A stretch of DNA of 64,000 nt. Source: Acidobacteriota bacterium. GTDB lineage: Bacteria > Acidobacteriota > Terriglobia > Acidiferrales > UBA7541. Location of the stretch: contig JABCZK010000007.1 of the NCBI GenBank assembly GCA_013289695.1, positions 1-64,000 on the forward strand, written 5' to 3'. The position numbers were made by a program, and so were the translations under genes. Shown here piece by piece: positions 50,066 to 57,246 of the stretch. Position 1 is the first letter of the stretch, and each line of letters begins with the position of its first letter. The notes under the pieces are model-generated. The model did not search any database and was not told where the DNA came from. It saw nothing but the letters and a program-made list of their open reading frames with translations.

Positions 50066-50635
50066 CTAATGCGATTGCTGCGCCGTCGGAGGCAGCAGGC
50101 CGTTCAGCCGCAGATACATCGCAGCCGCGCTGTAGTGATCCGCGAAATCATTCGTCAGCGCGATCATGGCGCTCGCGCGCGTCAATGTAACCGCGCCGCG
50201 CGTGAGCACCACTTCGCCCAGTTTCGAATCATCCACTTTCGCCAGCGACTGTGTGCAGAAATCAAACGAAGATTTCAGCGCTGCGGTCAACTTATCCTTC
50301 GTGTCCGTTTCTTTCAGCTCGTCCATCTTGGGGACTTCGGCGCCCGATATCATAGAACACAGGCGGAAATTCGAGTTCGCCATATGCACCACCAGGTGCC
50401 CAAAACTGTTCTGCGCCGGCGTGGGCTGGTAACTGTACTTCTCGGCAGGCATCTCCTCCGTGGCCGCAATCAAGTTTTTCGACTGCCGTTCCACGCTGCT
50501 GCGGACAGCGGTTGCCACCGGGTTTGCCACCAGCGCGGTCGGCGGCGCGGGAGTTTGCGGCGCGGCGGCTTGTTGTGCGATGGCTGCCAGGGGTGAAATC
50601 GCTGCCAACGCAAAAGAGAGCAGAATTCGTTTCAT
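50066..50635 (-). CDS. Exported DinB-family protein
   Basis: This 189-aa protein has a signal peptide (MKRILLSFALAAISPLAAIA, cleavage near AIAQQ) followed by a DinB-fold domain: FGHLVVHMANSNFRLCSMIS carries the first His ligand and NDFADHYSAAAMYLRLNGLL the last. DinB proteins with a leader are frequent in Acidobacteria; their substrates are unknown. ATG 50635 follows TAGGAGGTG, a strong ribosome site. It converges with the ADOP permease gene at 48 bp. Confidence 0.88.
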   Translation of the reverse strand: MKRILLSFALAAISPLAAIAQQAAAPQTPAPPTALVANPVATAVRSSVERQSKNLIAATEEMPAEKYSYQPTPAQNSFGHLVVHMANSNFRLCSMISGAEVPKMDELKETDTKDKLTAALKSSFDFCTQSLAKVDDSKLGEVVLTRGAVTLTRASAMIALTNDFADHYSAAAMYLRLNGLLPPTAQQSH

Positions 50636-50709
50636 GTCTGACACCTCCTATGAAATTCGGGCAGCCCCAGCATAGACGCGCGGGAGGCGCGCGGCAAGAC
50701 GGGCTCTGC

Positions 50710-50763
50710 ACTTTGCAATACAAAGTACTTGACAGATACGGCCAATGTGCTACCGTTGTCGTA
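50710..50763 (+). promoter_or_regulatory. Leaderless promoter with ACTTTG-N5-CAAAGT dyad
   Basis: ACTTTG-CAATA-CAAAGT (50710-50726) is a perfect inverted repeat directly in front of TTGACA (50729-50734). TACCGT (50751-50756) follows at 16 nt and ends 6 nt before ATG 50763. The dyad is a likely operator for the winged-helix protein encoded by the second gene of the operon. A related half, AGTACTTTGAAGT, recurs inside the 5' end of the uppS gene near 51790. Confidence 0.55.
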
Positions 50764-51371
50764 TGGCGCTTCCCGAACCTTCTCGCTCCCAAGCTCCCGT
50801 CGCCATCGCCGACCATGCCCGCGACAACCTGCGCTTCATCCGCGAAACCATGGAGCGCGCCGGTTCCTTTACCGCCGTTCCCGGATGGGGCGGCGTGGCC
50901 ATGGGCATCACCGCTCTCGGCGCTGCGGCCATCGCTTCGCGGCAAGCCTCGCCTCTTCCCTGGCTAGTCACCTGGATCGCCGAGGCTTTCATCGCAATTG
51001 TCATCGCCGGCTGGACCACCTATTCGAAGGCGCACGAAGCGGGGTCGTCTCTGTTCAGCGGGCCGGGGCGCCGCTTCGTTTACAGTTTTGCGCCGCCACT
51101 TTTTGTGGGCGCGCTGCTCACCGTCTTGCATCTGCGCTCCAGTGAAATCGGTCCGATTCCCGGCCAGTGGCTGCTGCTGTACGGGACCGGCGTGGTCACC
51201 GGCGGCGCGTTTTCCATCCGCATCGTCCCATTGATGGGCTTGTGTTTCATGGTTCTGGGCGCTGTCGCCCTGTTCTGTCCCTGGAATTGGCAGAATGCGC
51301 TACTGGCTGGAGGCTTCGGCGGCTTGCACATTATTTTTGGAGCCGTCATCGCGAGGAAATATGGTGGCTAA
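50763..51371 (+). CDS. Integral membrane protein, partner of winged-helix regulator
   Basis: This 202-aa protein has a soluble N-terminus (DHARDNLRFIRETMERAGSF) followed by about six hydrophobic segments (from VPGWGGVAMGITALGAAAIA to a terminal GGLHIIFGAVIARKYGG). I do not recognise a family with known function. The gene overlaps the winged-helix regulator gene by 11 nt, an arrangement frequent in Acidobacteria, so the regulator probably controls it. Start ATG 50763 lies right after the promoter. Confidence 0.75.
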   Translation: MALPEPSRSQAPVAIADHARDNLRFIRETMERAGSFTAVPGWGGVAMGITALGAAAIASRQASPLPWLVTWIAEAFIAIVIAGWTTYSKAHEAGSSLFSGPGRRFVYSFAPPLFVGALLTVLHLRSSEIGPIPGQWLLLYGTGVVTGGAFSIRIVPLMGLCFMVLGAVALFCPWNWQNALLAGGFGGLHIIFGAVIARKYGG

Positions 51372-51750
51372 ATCAGGAGCGTATCGTCGTGAGCGTGCCG
51401 AGGGCGACGAGCGCAGTAAGCGAACTGCCTCGACAGCACGGCCCGCGGAAAATACTGCGACGAATCTGGATCGCCTGATCCACGAGCGTACGCGCCTGGC
51501 GATCGTCAGTGCGCTCGCCGTGAATGAATCGCTCACTTTCAACGAATTGAAAGAGCTGCTGCGCGCCACCGACGGCAATTTGAGCGTGCATGCGCGCAAG
51601 CTGGAAGACGCCGGCTATCTGGGCTGTACGAAGTCCTTTGATGGGCGCATGCCGAAAACGGAATATCGCCTGACGGCCGCCGGCCGCCGCGCGCTGGAGA
51701 AGTATTTGAACCACATGGAAGCTCTGATCCGCGTCACGCGCGAAGGTTAG
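51361..51750 (+). CDS. Winged-helix (HTH_34/MarR-like) regulator
   Basis: This 129-aa protein has a charged N-terminal tail of about 30 residues, then LIHERTRLAIVSALAVNESL, TFNELKELLRATDGNLSVHA, RKLEDAGYLGCTKSF and a wing GRMPKTEYRLTAAGRRALEK. This is a DUF/HTH_34 type winged helix. It is translated from within the end of the membrane protein gene and presumably binds the ACTTTG dyad of the shared promoter. No ligand-binding domain is present. Confidence 0.87.
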   Translation: MVAKSGAYRRERAEGDERSKRTASTARPAENTATNLDRLIHERTRLAIVSALAVNESLTFNELKELLRATDGNLSVHARKLEDAGYLGCTKSFDGRMPKTEYRLTAAGRRALEKYLNHMEALIRVTREG

Positions 51751-51779
51751 GCTCCCAAAAAATTTTGCCGGGATACTCT

Positions 51780-52514
51780 ATGAACAAAAGTACTTTGAAG
51801 TTAGTACCCCAATCGCAACTCCACGTCGCCATCCTGCTCGATGGCAACGGCCGCTGGGCTTCCTCCCGCGGCCTCGCCCGTTCCGAAGGACATCGCGCCG
51901 GCGTGGAATCGGTCCGCCGGGTCGTCCGCGCGGCTCCCGGCCTGGGCATCGGCACCATGACGCTCTACGCATTTTCCTCGGACAATTGGGAACGCCCCAT
52001 GAGCGAGGTTGTGGCCTTGCTTGCGCTGCTTGAACAGTATTTCCGCACCGAAGCCGCCGCCTGCGCCGCCGCAGGGGTTCGCTTGCGCGTCATTGGCCGT
52101 CGCGACCGCATCCCACCTGCTCTCGCGCAAGCTATCGAATCCGCCGAAAAGCTAACCGCCGCCGGACGCGCGCTGGAATTGCGCATCGCCGTGGATTACT
52201 CCGCGCGCGACGCCATCCTTCGCGCCGCGTGCTGGATGCTCTCCAGCCTGGAAGTTTCTCAGCGTGAATTCGCCAAGCGTCTCGGTGAAGTCACCCACTC
52301 CAGCGGCCCCGCACTGGATGTGGACCTGCTGATTCGCACCGGTGGCGACCGTCGCCTCAGCGATTTCATGCTCTGGGAATGCGCCTACGCGGAACTATTT
52401 TTTACGCCCCGCATGTGGCCGGAATTCGACGCCGCCGACCTGGCCGCCGCCGTCGAAGACTTTCGCGGCCGCGAACGTCGTTTTGGCCGCCTGCCCGAAG
52501 CCGCCGCCAGCTAG
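51780..52514 (+). CDS. uppS: Undecaprenyl diphosphate synthase
   Basis: This 244-aa cis-prenyltransferase has the conserved blocks HVAILLDGNGRWASSRGL with catalytic Asp26 (LDGNGRWA), GHRAGVESVRRVV, YAFSSDNWERP, and the C-terminal DLLIRTGGDRRLSDFMLWEC, then AYAELFFTPRMWPEF. It condenses farnesyl diphosphate with isopentenyl diphosphate units to the C55 lipid carrier for peptidoglycan. It is not beside cdsA, frr or dxr, the usual neighbours, so a second copy may exist elsewhere. ATG 51780 is preferred; TTG 51765 would add five residues. Confidence 0.9.
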   Translation: MNKSTLKLVPQSQLHVAILLDGNGRWASSRGLARSEGHRAGVESVRRVVRAAPGLGIGTMTLYAFSSDNWERPMSEVVALLALLEQYFRTEAAACAAAGVRLRVIGRRDRIPPALAQAIESAEKLTAAGRALELRIAVDYSARDAILRAACWMLSSLEVSQREFAKRLGEVTHSSGPALDVDLLIRTGGDRRLSDFMLWECAYAELFFTPRMWPEFDAADLAAAVEDFRGRERRFGRLPEAAAS

Positions 52515-52520
52515 ACATCG

Positions 52521-52973
52521 CTATTTCTCGGCAGTCCGCCCGCGCCACATCTCGAATGCTCGCTTGATGACCCGCGTCGCCGTCGGTGTCAGCGAATACC
52601 GCGCAAGTTCCTGCTCGCGCGCCCAAGCCACATCACGCACATCGCTCGCCGCCCGCGCTTCACCGCTCTCCACGGCGCACAAATAATCCAGAATCACGAA
52701 ATGATATTTCGTTCTCCCATCTTGATCCGGAAAAATCCTCTCGAACACCTCGATAAAGTCCACCACCCGCACTTCCAGCCCCGTCTCTTCCGCCAATTCG
52801 CGCCGCACCCCTTCCTCAAACGTCTCGCCCAATTCCAGCATGCCTCCGGGAATAGACCACTCGCCTTCCAGCGGCGGGCTGCCGCGCCGAATCAGCAGCG
52901 CCCGCCCGTCTGCAATCACCACTCCGCCCACTCCCACCAGCGGCCGCTCCGGATATTCGCGTCGCACCGTCAC
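52521..52973 (-). CDS. Nudix hydrolase
   Basis: This protein of about 150 residues has a complete Nudix box, GGMLELGETFEEGVRREL, then AEETGLEV (G-x5-E-x7-REL-AEETGL). It lies in the middle of an ADP-ribose/NTP-pyrophosphatase-like fold (VGVGGVVIADGRALLIRRG). The start is probably GTG 52973 behind GAGAGGGG; a longer in-frame reading into the LysW-like gene region is antisense to that gene and is not credible. It hydrolyses a nucleoside diphosphate derivative. It converges with uppS at 6 bp. Confidence 0.9.
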   Translation of the reverse strand: MTVRREYPERPLVGVGGVVIADGRALLIRRGSPPLEGEWSIPGGMLELGETFEEGVRRELAEETGLEVRVVDFIEVFERIFPDQDGRTKYHFVILDYLCAVESGEARAASDVRDVAWAREQELARYSLTPTATRVIKRAFEMWRGRTAEK

Positions 52974-53061
52974 CTTTACGCATCCCCTCTCGCCTTCGCT
53001 TGACACCTGCGGTATATAATAGCCCGCCAGTGGAAGTACACCCAGGAAGGAGAGAATTCTC

Positions 53062-53298
53062 GTGACCCGATGTCCGGAATGCGACACCGAAATTGATTTG
53101 GACGAAGACGAAGTCGAGGAAGGCGAAATCCTCAGCTGCCCGGAGTGCGACGTCGAGCTGGAAGTGACGCAAACGCATCCCGTGCACCTCATCGTCATCT
53201 CCGAAGACGAGGACGATGACGACGATGAAGAAGAGGAAAAGTCCAGCGTCAAGGAAGATGAAGAGGATGACGACGAGGACGAGGAAGAGGTCGGATAA
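53062..53298 (+). CDS. LysW-like zinc-ribbon protein with acidic tail
   Basis: This 78-aa protein has two CPEC knuckles (C4, C7, C26, C29) in MTRCPECDTEIDLDEDEVEE and GEILSCPECDVELEVTQTHP, the pattern of LysW, the amino-group carrier of lysine/arginine biosynthesis. LysW ends in EDWGE, whose terminal Glu carries the amino acid. Here the last 30 residues are almost all Asp/Glu and end EEEVG, so the carrier role is doubtful. The GTG start follows AGGAAGGAGAG. TATAAT stands at 53015-53020, with no -35 box at standard distance. No LysX/LysZ genes are adjacent. Confidence 0.8.
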   Translation: MTRCPECDTEIDLDEDEVEEGEILSCPECDVELEVTQTHPVHLIVISEDEDDDDDEEEEKSSVKEDEEDDDEDEEEVG

Positions 53299-53454
53299 TT
53301 CTCGTCTGTCGCTTCATCCTCGCATCTTTTTCGATTTCCGCGTCATCTTACAGGTTGTAAGCCGGAATGCCGGCCATCTCGCGCTCAAGCCGCCGCCAAA
53401 TTCGGCCGCAAGTTTCTCGTTTTCAGCCGCAGGAGCTGAAAAGAACAGGAACCC

Positions 53455-53841
53455 GTGAAAAGCCACAGTTTGTTTCAGGTAGCCGCAGTGCTGCTCTTGG
53501 CCGTCTTGGTTGCAATTCCGGCGCGCGCGCAAGAGGAATCCAAAGCCCAGAAAAAAGCGGAAGCGCAATTAAAAGTGCTACACGGCAGCGTGATTGATAA
53601 GAGCGAGAACCCGGTGCCCTCCAGCGTGATTTACCTGAAAAACGTGAAATCCCAGGCGGTAAAAACTTACATCGCGGACGAGTCCGGCAATTATCGTTTC
53701 AGCGGCCTGGACCCGAACGTGGATTACGAAATCCACGCCGAGCGCGACGGCTTGACTTCTTCGACCCGCACCGTGTCCAGCTTTGACAGCCGCCGCGATA
53801 TCGAAGTCACCCTAAAACTCTCCAAAAAGAAAAACGAATAG
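53455..53841 (+). CDS. Exported carboxypeptidase-regulatory-like (CNA-B-like) protein
   Basis: This 128-aa protein has a signal peptide (to ARAQEE) and one CarboxypepD_reg-type beta-sandwich: LHGSVIDKSENPVPSSVIYL, TYIADESGNYRFSGLDPNVD, then YEIHAERDGLTSSTRTVSSF. The same domain starts the Oar-like receptor in this window; here it stands alone. GTG 53455 is the start, with a weak AGGAA upstream. Single-domain copies are common in Acidobacteria and their function is not established. Confidence 0.82.
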   Translation: MKSHSLFQVAAVLLLAVLVAIPARAQEESKAQKKAEAQLKVLHGSVIDKSENPVPSSVIYLKNVKSQAVKTYIADESGNYRFSGLDPNVDYEIHAERDGLTSSTRTVSSFDSRRDIEVTLKLSKKKNE

Positions 53842-53963
53842 CCCGAGCAACGATCCCTGCGCTGGAACTTTTGACAAAACTGGCGTCATCAGCTCGAGTG
53901 TGTGTCTCAGCGTCTTTGCCGGTATCTGCATTTATCTTTATCAGATTTTGTCTCTATCCGTGT

Positions 53964-54887
53964 TCATCTGTGTTCATCAGTGGCGCCTTTTCTCCCCACC
54001 ATCACGCGAATCGCCCCAGGCAAAATCTCAAACTCCGCCGGGGCCGAGCCCAGCGCTTCTCCATCCCCGTGCACCCGCGCGGCCCGGTCCGCGCGCAATG
54101 AAACATGCCGGCAGCGATAACGCGTCACTTCCGGAAAGCCGCGCAGATCTCCGGTAGTCAGCACAATCGGTATCGCTTCCAGCAACCGCATCAGGCCAAC
54201 ATCACCCACAATCACCACATCCAGCAAACCGTCGTCCATCTTCGCCTGCGGCGCGATGCGCACGCCCGAACCGTAACTCGTCGCGTTCGCCACCGCCACA
54301 AATAGGGCGCGGCCCAACCAGCTCGCCCCATCCATCTCAACCGACACATCCAATAGCGGCTCGCGAAAGAATGTCGTGAACGCTCCCGCAAGATATCGCG
54401 TCACTCCGGGCCAGGCCCGGAATCGCGTGTTCGCCAGGTGCGCAGCCTCTGCGTCCAGCCCCATGCCTCCGGCGCCGATGTAATGCGCCACGCGGCCATC
54501 ACTGAATCGGACGCGCACCAGGTCCACTGCACGCGGCTGTCCGCGCAAAAACGCGTCCGCCGCCATCACCGGATCGCGGGGAATTTCCAGCGCACGTGCA
54601 ATATCGTTTCCATTTCCCGCTGGAAAAAATCCCGCCACCACATCCGTTCCGCGAATGCCTTCCACCAAATGATGAAACGCGCCATCGCCACCCAGCGCCA
54701 CTACGGTTCGAAATCCCAGCGTCGCAGCGCGCGCCGCCTGTTCGCGTATGTCTTCCGAGCTTTTCGAATGTACGAACTTCGCGCGGCATCCACGTGCAGA
54801 CAGCAAGCTCGCCACTTCCGGCTCGGCGCGCGACGCCCTCCCGCCGCCGGACGCGGGATTCACAATCACCAATGTGTCAGGTTTCAT
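53964..54887 (-). CDS. Diacylglycerol kinase-family lipid kinase
   Basis: This 307-aa protein has the DAGK catalytic pattern: LVIVNPASGGGRASRAEPEV, VVALGGDGAFHHLVEGI (the GGDG nucleotide loop) and FPAGNGNDIARAL. The C-terminal beta-sandwich contains YIGAGGMGLDAEAAHL, then SYGSGVRIAPQAKMDDGLLD. It phosphorylates diacylglycerol or a related lipid with ATP. ATG 54887 begins the conserved domain; a longer upstream reading of 51 residues lacks family similarity. Confidence 0.9.
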   Translation of the reverse strand: MKPDTLVIVNPASGGGRASRAEPEVASLLSARGCRAKFVHSKSSEDIREQAARAATLGFRTVVALGGDGAFHHLVEGIRGTDVVAGFFPAGNGNDIARALEIPRDPVMAADAFLRGQPRAVDLVRVRFSDGRVAHYIGAGGMGLDAEAAHLANTRFRAWPGVTRYLAGAFTTFFREPLLDVSVEMDGASWLGRALFVAVANATSYGSGVRIAPQAKMDDGLLDVVIVGDVGLMRLLEAIPIVLTTGDLRGFPEVTRYRCRHVSLRADRAARVHGDGEALGSAPAEFEILPGAIRVMVGRKGATDEHR

Positions 54888-54945
54888 TCCAGAAGTAATA
54901 CCGACGCGCCGCCGCTCGTTTTCTCCAGCGGATTCGTGGACTCCG

Positions 54946-56067
54946 CTAGTGGCTGGCCGATCCATGCAATGTCGCACTCTGAACGGACGCAGGATCGTCA
55001 AGGAATTTCCCGACAATCGGTCCCGCGGAAATGCAGCCAAGACTCAGATGGCCGCAGGGCGATTCCAGCGTCAGCACCACCGCGCCCATCATTCCCGCAA
55101 ACGCCAGCGCTGGTGTTGGATTCACCATGTGATCTTCTGGAGAAATTACCACCAGCAGCTTGGCATGGACGCTCTTCGCCGCCTGCTCCATCGTCTCGCC
55201 AAATTCCCCGGGAATATCCAGCGCATTAATCGCCTCGCGTTGCCGGATGGCATCGCACGCCGTCGCCGCGTTTATCGTAAGTTCCTTCCGTGTCTGCTCG
55301 ATGAACTTGTCGAAATCCTGCGGGCTGGTCTTTGCCACGCGATATGCCGGCGAAGTCACGTTCATATTGCCGATTTCGTTGTACACGGCGAAGCCGCCCG
55401 TCATCGGCTGCGTTCCTAGCCCGCCATTCCATTCAGGATCCAGCCGCAACGCGTCCATCTCCGCCGTCCACAGCAGCTTGTCGTAGGACGTAGACTGCGG
55501 CGAACCGGCCATGGGAACTCCCACGTCCATGAAATCCGGATAGGCCACCACCCACTCGAACGTTTGCATTCCACCCATTGAAATTCCCATCACCGCATGC
55601 ACGTGCGTCAAGTGCAGCACCTCGGTCGCCAGGCGGTGCTCGGACTCCACCATGTCGCGAATCGCAAATTCCGGGAAAGCCAATCGCGGCTGGGTTTTGC
55701 TGTTTGATGGTGAAGTCGTAACGCCGTCCCCAATCGCATCCACCAGCACAACGAAATATTTCGCGCTGTCCACCACCTTATTCGGCCCGACGAATTGCAC
55801 CAGGTCCTGCGTCGTGCCTCCCAGCCAACTCGGCCATAGGATCGCATTCGACTTCGCCGCATTCAGTTGCCCGAACGTGCGATAACCCAGTTGAAAATCC
55901 TTGATCACGGTCCCGCTTCGCAATTTCAAATCGCCTAGAGCGGCGAATTGCTGCGCGCCTTCGGCAGACTGTTCCTTCGCAGCTTGCGCCGCCCCTTGCG
56001 CGTGCGCCGTTTTCGCCGCGCTGCAAAAGACACCAATCAGGAGCGCGACGCTCAGTGCCGTTTTCAT
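54946..56067 (-). CDS. Exported MetX-like alpha/beta hydrolase
   Basis: This 373-aa protein has a signal peptide ([20 protein letters not shown], cleavage near AHAQ) and a homoserine acetyltransferase-like alpha/beta fold. The nucleophile is S163 in [14 protein letters not shown]. An Asp lies in [11 protein letters not shown] and the catalytic His in [10 protein letters not shown]. Because it is exported it cannot serve methionine synthesis in the cytosol; a periplasmic esterase or acyltransferase role is more likely. Its start is divergent from the carbonic anhydrase gene (188 bp). Confidence 0.85.
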   Translation of the reverse strand: MKTALSVALLIGVFCSAAKTAHAQGAAQAAKEQSAEGAQQFAALGDLKLRSGTVIKDFQLGYRTFGQLNAAKSNAILWPSWLGGTTQDLVQFVGPNKVVDSAKYFVVLVDAIGDGVTTSPSNSKTQPRLAFPEFAIRDMVESEHRLATEVLHLTHVHAVMGISMGGMQTFEWVVAYPDFMDVGVPMAGSPQSTSYDKLLWTAEMDALRLDPEWNGGLGTQPMTGGFAVYNEIGNMNVTSPAYRVAKTSPQDFDKFIEQTRKELTINAATACDAIRQREAINALDIPGEFGETMEQAAKSVHAKLLVVISPEDHMVNPTPALAFAGMMGAVVLTLESPCGHLSLGCISAGPIVGKFLDDPASVQSATLHGSASH

Positions 56068-56255
56068 ATTCCTCCATTCCTACGCGGCGTCTCATTCGGC
56101 AGGGCGCTCCCGAAAACGCTGCCTTCGTTCACGCTTTTGCCATCGCTCGGCCCTTGCGAATATACGCGCACGTTTTGGATTTTCCACACCGAATATTTGA
56201 AGATTCGCCCGCAAAGTGAGATGCTATTTTTCCTTCTTCGCCACGGAGGTTTCCC

Positions 56256-57041
56256 ATGACGGCTCGTTTGACCCACACAATAGCAGCTTGTTTCATTCTC
56301 TGCGCCGCGCTCGTTTTTGCGCGTCCCACGATTGCTCAGGATCACCCTGCGGGCGCTCCCCATTGGAGCTATAGCGGAGCGGAGGGCCCGGACCATTGGG
56401 GCGACCTCGAGCCGGATTTTGCCACTTGCAAGACGGGCCAGCGCCAGTCCCCTATTGATATCGTCGGTGCGCAACCTGCGGAACTGGCCCCCATCCATTT
56501 TGACTACAAACTTTCGCCGCTGAAAATCGTCAACAATGGCCACACCATCCAAATCAATTACGAGCCGGGAAGCAGCATCACCATCAACGGAACAGCGCTG
56601 CCTCTGGTTCAGTTCCATTTTCACCATGTCAGCGAGAACGAAATCAACGGCAAGAAGTACGACATGGAACTTCACTTCGTCCACATGGACTCCGCGGCAG
56701 GCCGCGCCGCCGTGGTCGCCGTATTCATCAAGAGCGGCGCCGAGAACGCCATGCTCCGCGACCTGTGGAGCCACATCCCTCACGATTCGGGAAAAGAAGT
56801 GGAGCTGAAGAAGGAGGTCATCAACGCGGCCGACCTGTTGCCCGCCGACCAGAATTATTACGTGTTCGACGGCTCGCTCACGATTCCCGCCTGCAAGGAG
56901 GGCATCCGATGGTTCGTAATGAAAACTCCCATTGAAGCTTCTCCTGCGCAGATCGCGGCGTTTGCAAAATATTATCCGGACAATGCTCGCCCGGTTCAGC
57001 CGACGAATGGCAGAGAGATTCGCGAAAGCAACTTCCATTGA
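56256..57041 (+). CDS. Alpha-class carbonic anhydrase, periplasmic
   Basis: This 261-aa protein has a signal peptide (cleaved near PTIAQDHP) and the alpha-CA pattern HWSYSGAEGPDHWGDL and GQRQSPIDIV. The zinc histidines lie in LVQFHFHHVSENEINGK (two) and MELHFVHMD (one), and the active-site Thr region is YVFDGSLTIPACKEGIRWFV. The usual PSEH after the second zinc His is VSEN, so the Glu is kept and the following His replaced. It hydrates CO2 in the periplasm. Confidence 0.93.
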   Translation: MTARLTHTIAACFILCAALVFARPTIAQDHPAGAPHWSYSGAEGPDHWGDLEPDFATCKTGQRQSPIDIVGAQPAELAPIHFDYKLSPLKIVNNGHTIQINYEPGSSITINGTALPLVQFHFHHVSENEINGKKYDMELHFVHMDSAAGRAAVVAVFIKSGAENAMLRDLWSHIPHDSGKEVELKKEVINAADLLPADQNYYVFDGSLTIPACKEGIRWFVMKTPIEASPAQIAAFAKYYPDNARPVQPTNGREIRESNFH

Positions 57042-57082
57042 TGGATCGTTCAAAGTCATGCCATGAATGTGAGTCCCCGATG

Positions 57083-57134
57083 GGCGGGGCTTCAGCCCCG
57101 CCGCTAAGCCCAGCAAGGAAAAGGGCTTTAGCCC
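57083..57134. repeat. Twin GC-rich palindromes (REP-like)
   Basis: GGCGGGGC-TTCA-GCCCCGCC (57083-57102) is a perfect 8-bp stem. After 20 nt, GGGCT-TT-AGCCC (57123-57134) is a second hairpin, followed by CTGAAGC. This pairing resembles intergenic REP-like units scattered through acidobacterial and other genomes. Placed between the carbonic anhydrase stop and the peptidase gene, it may also act as an mRNA-end stabiliser. Confidence 0.65.
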
Positions 57135-57246
57135 CTGAAGCCGCGTCTCTTGGTCGCGGATTCATATTTGTCGGTTGGCTTCTCGTTCTGCAACGACGCT
57201 TTCTGATAAGCGCTACTGGTTCACGCCAGGCTGCGTAGGAGACCGC

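Noticed and set aside
53000..53020. TTGACA and TATAAT before the LysW-like gene read as a promoter
   Set aside because: The boxes are only 9 nt apart, too close to work together; the TATAAT alone may be used.
53062..53252. Long Ser run at the start of an extended Nudix reading
   Set aside because: The Ser run is simply the complement of the Asp/Glu tail of the LysW-like gene; the Nudix protein is better started at 52973.
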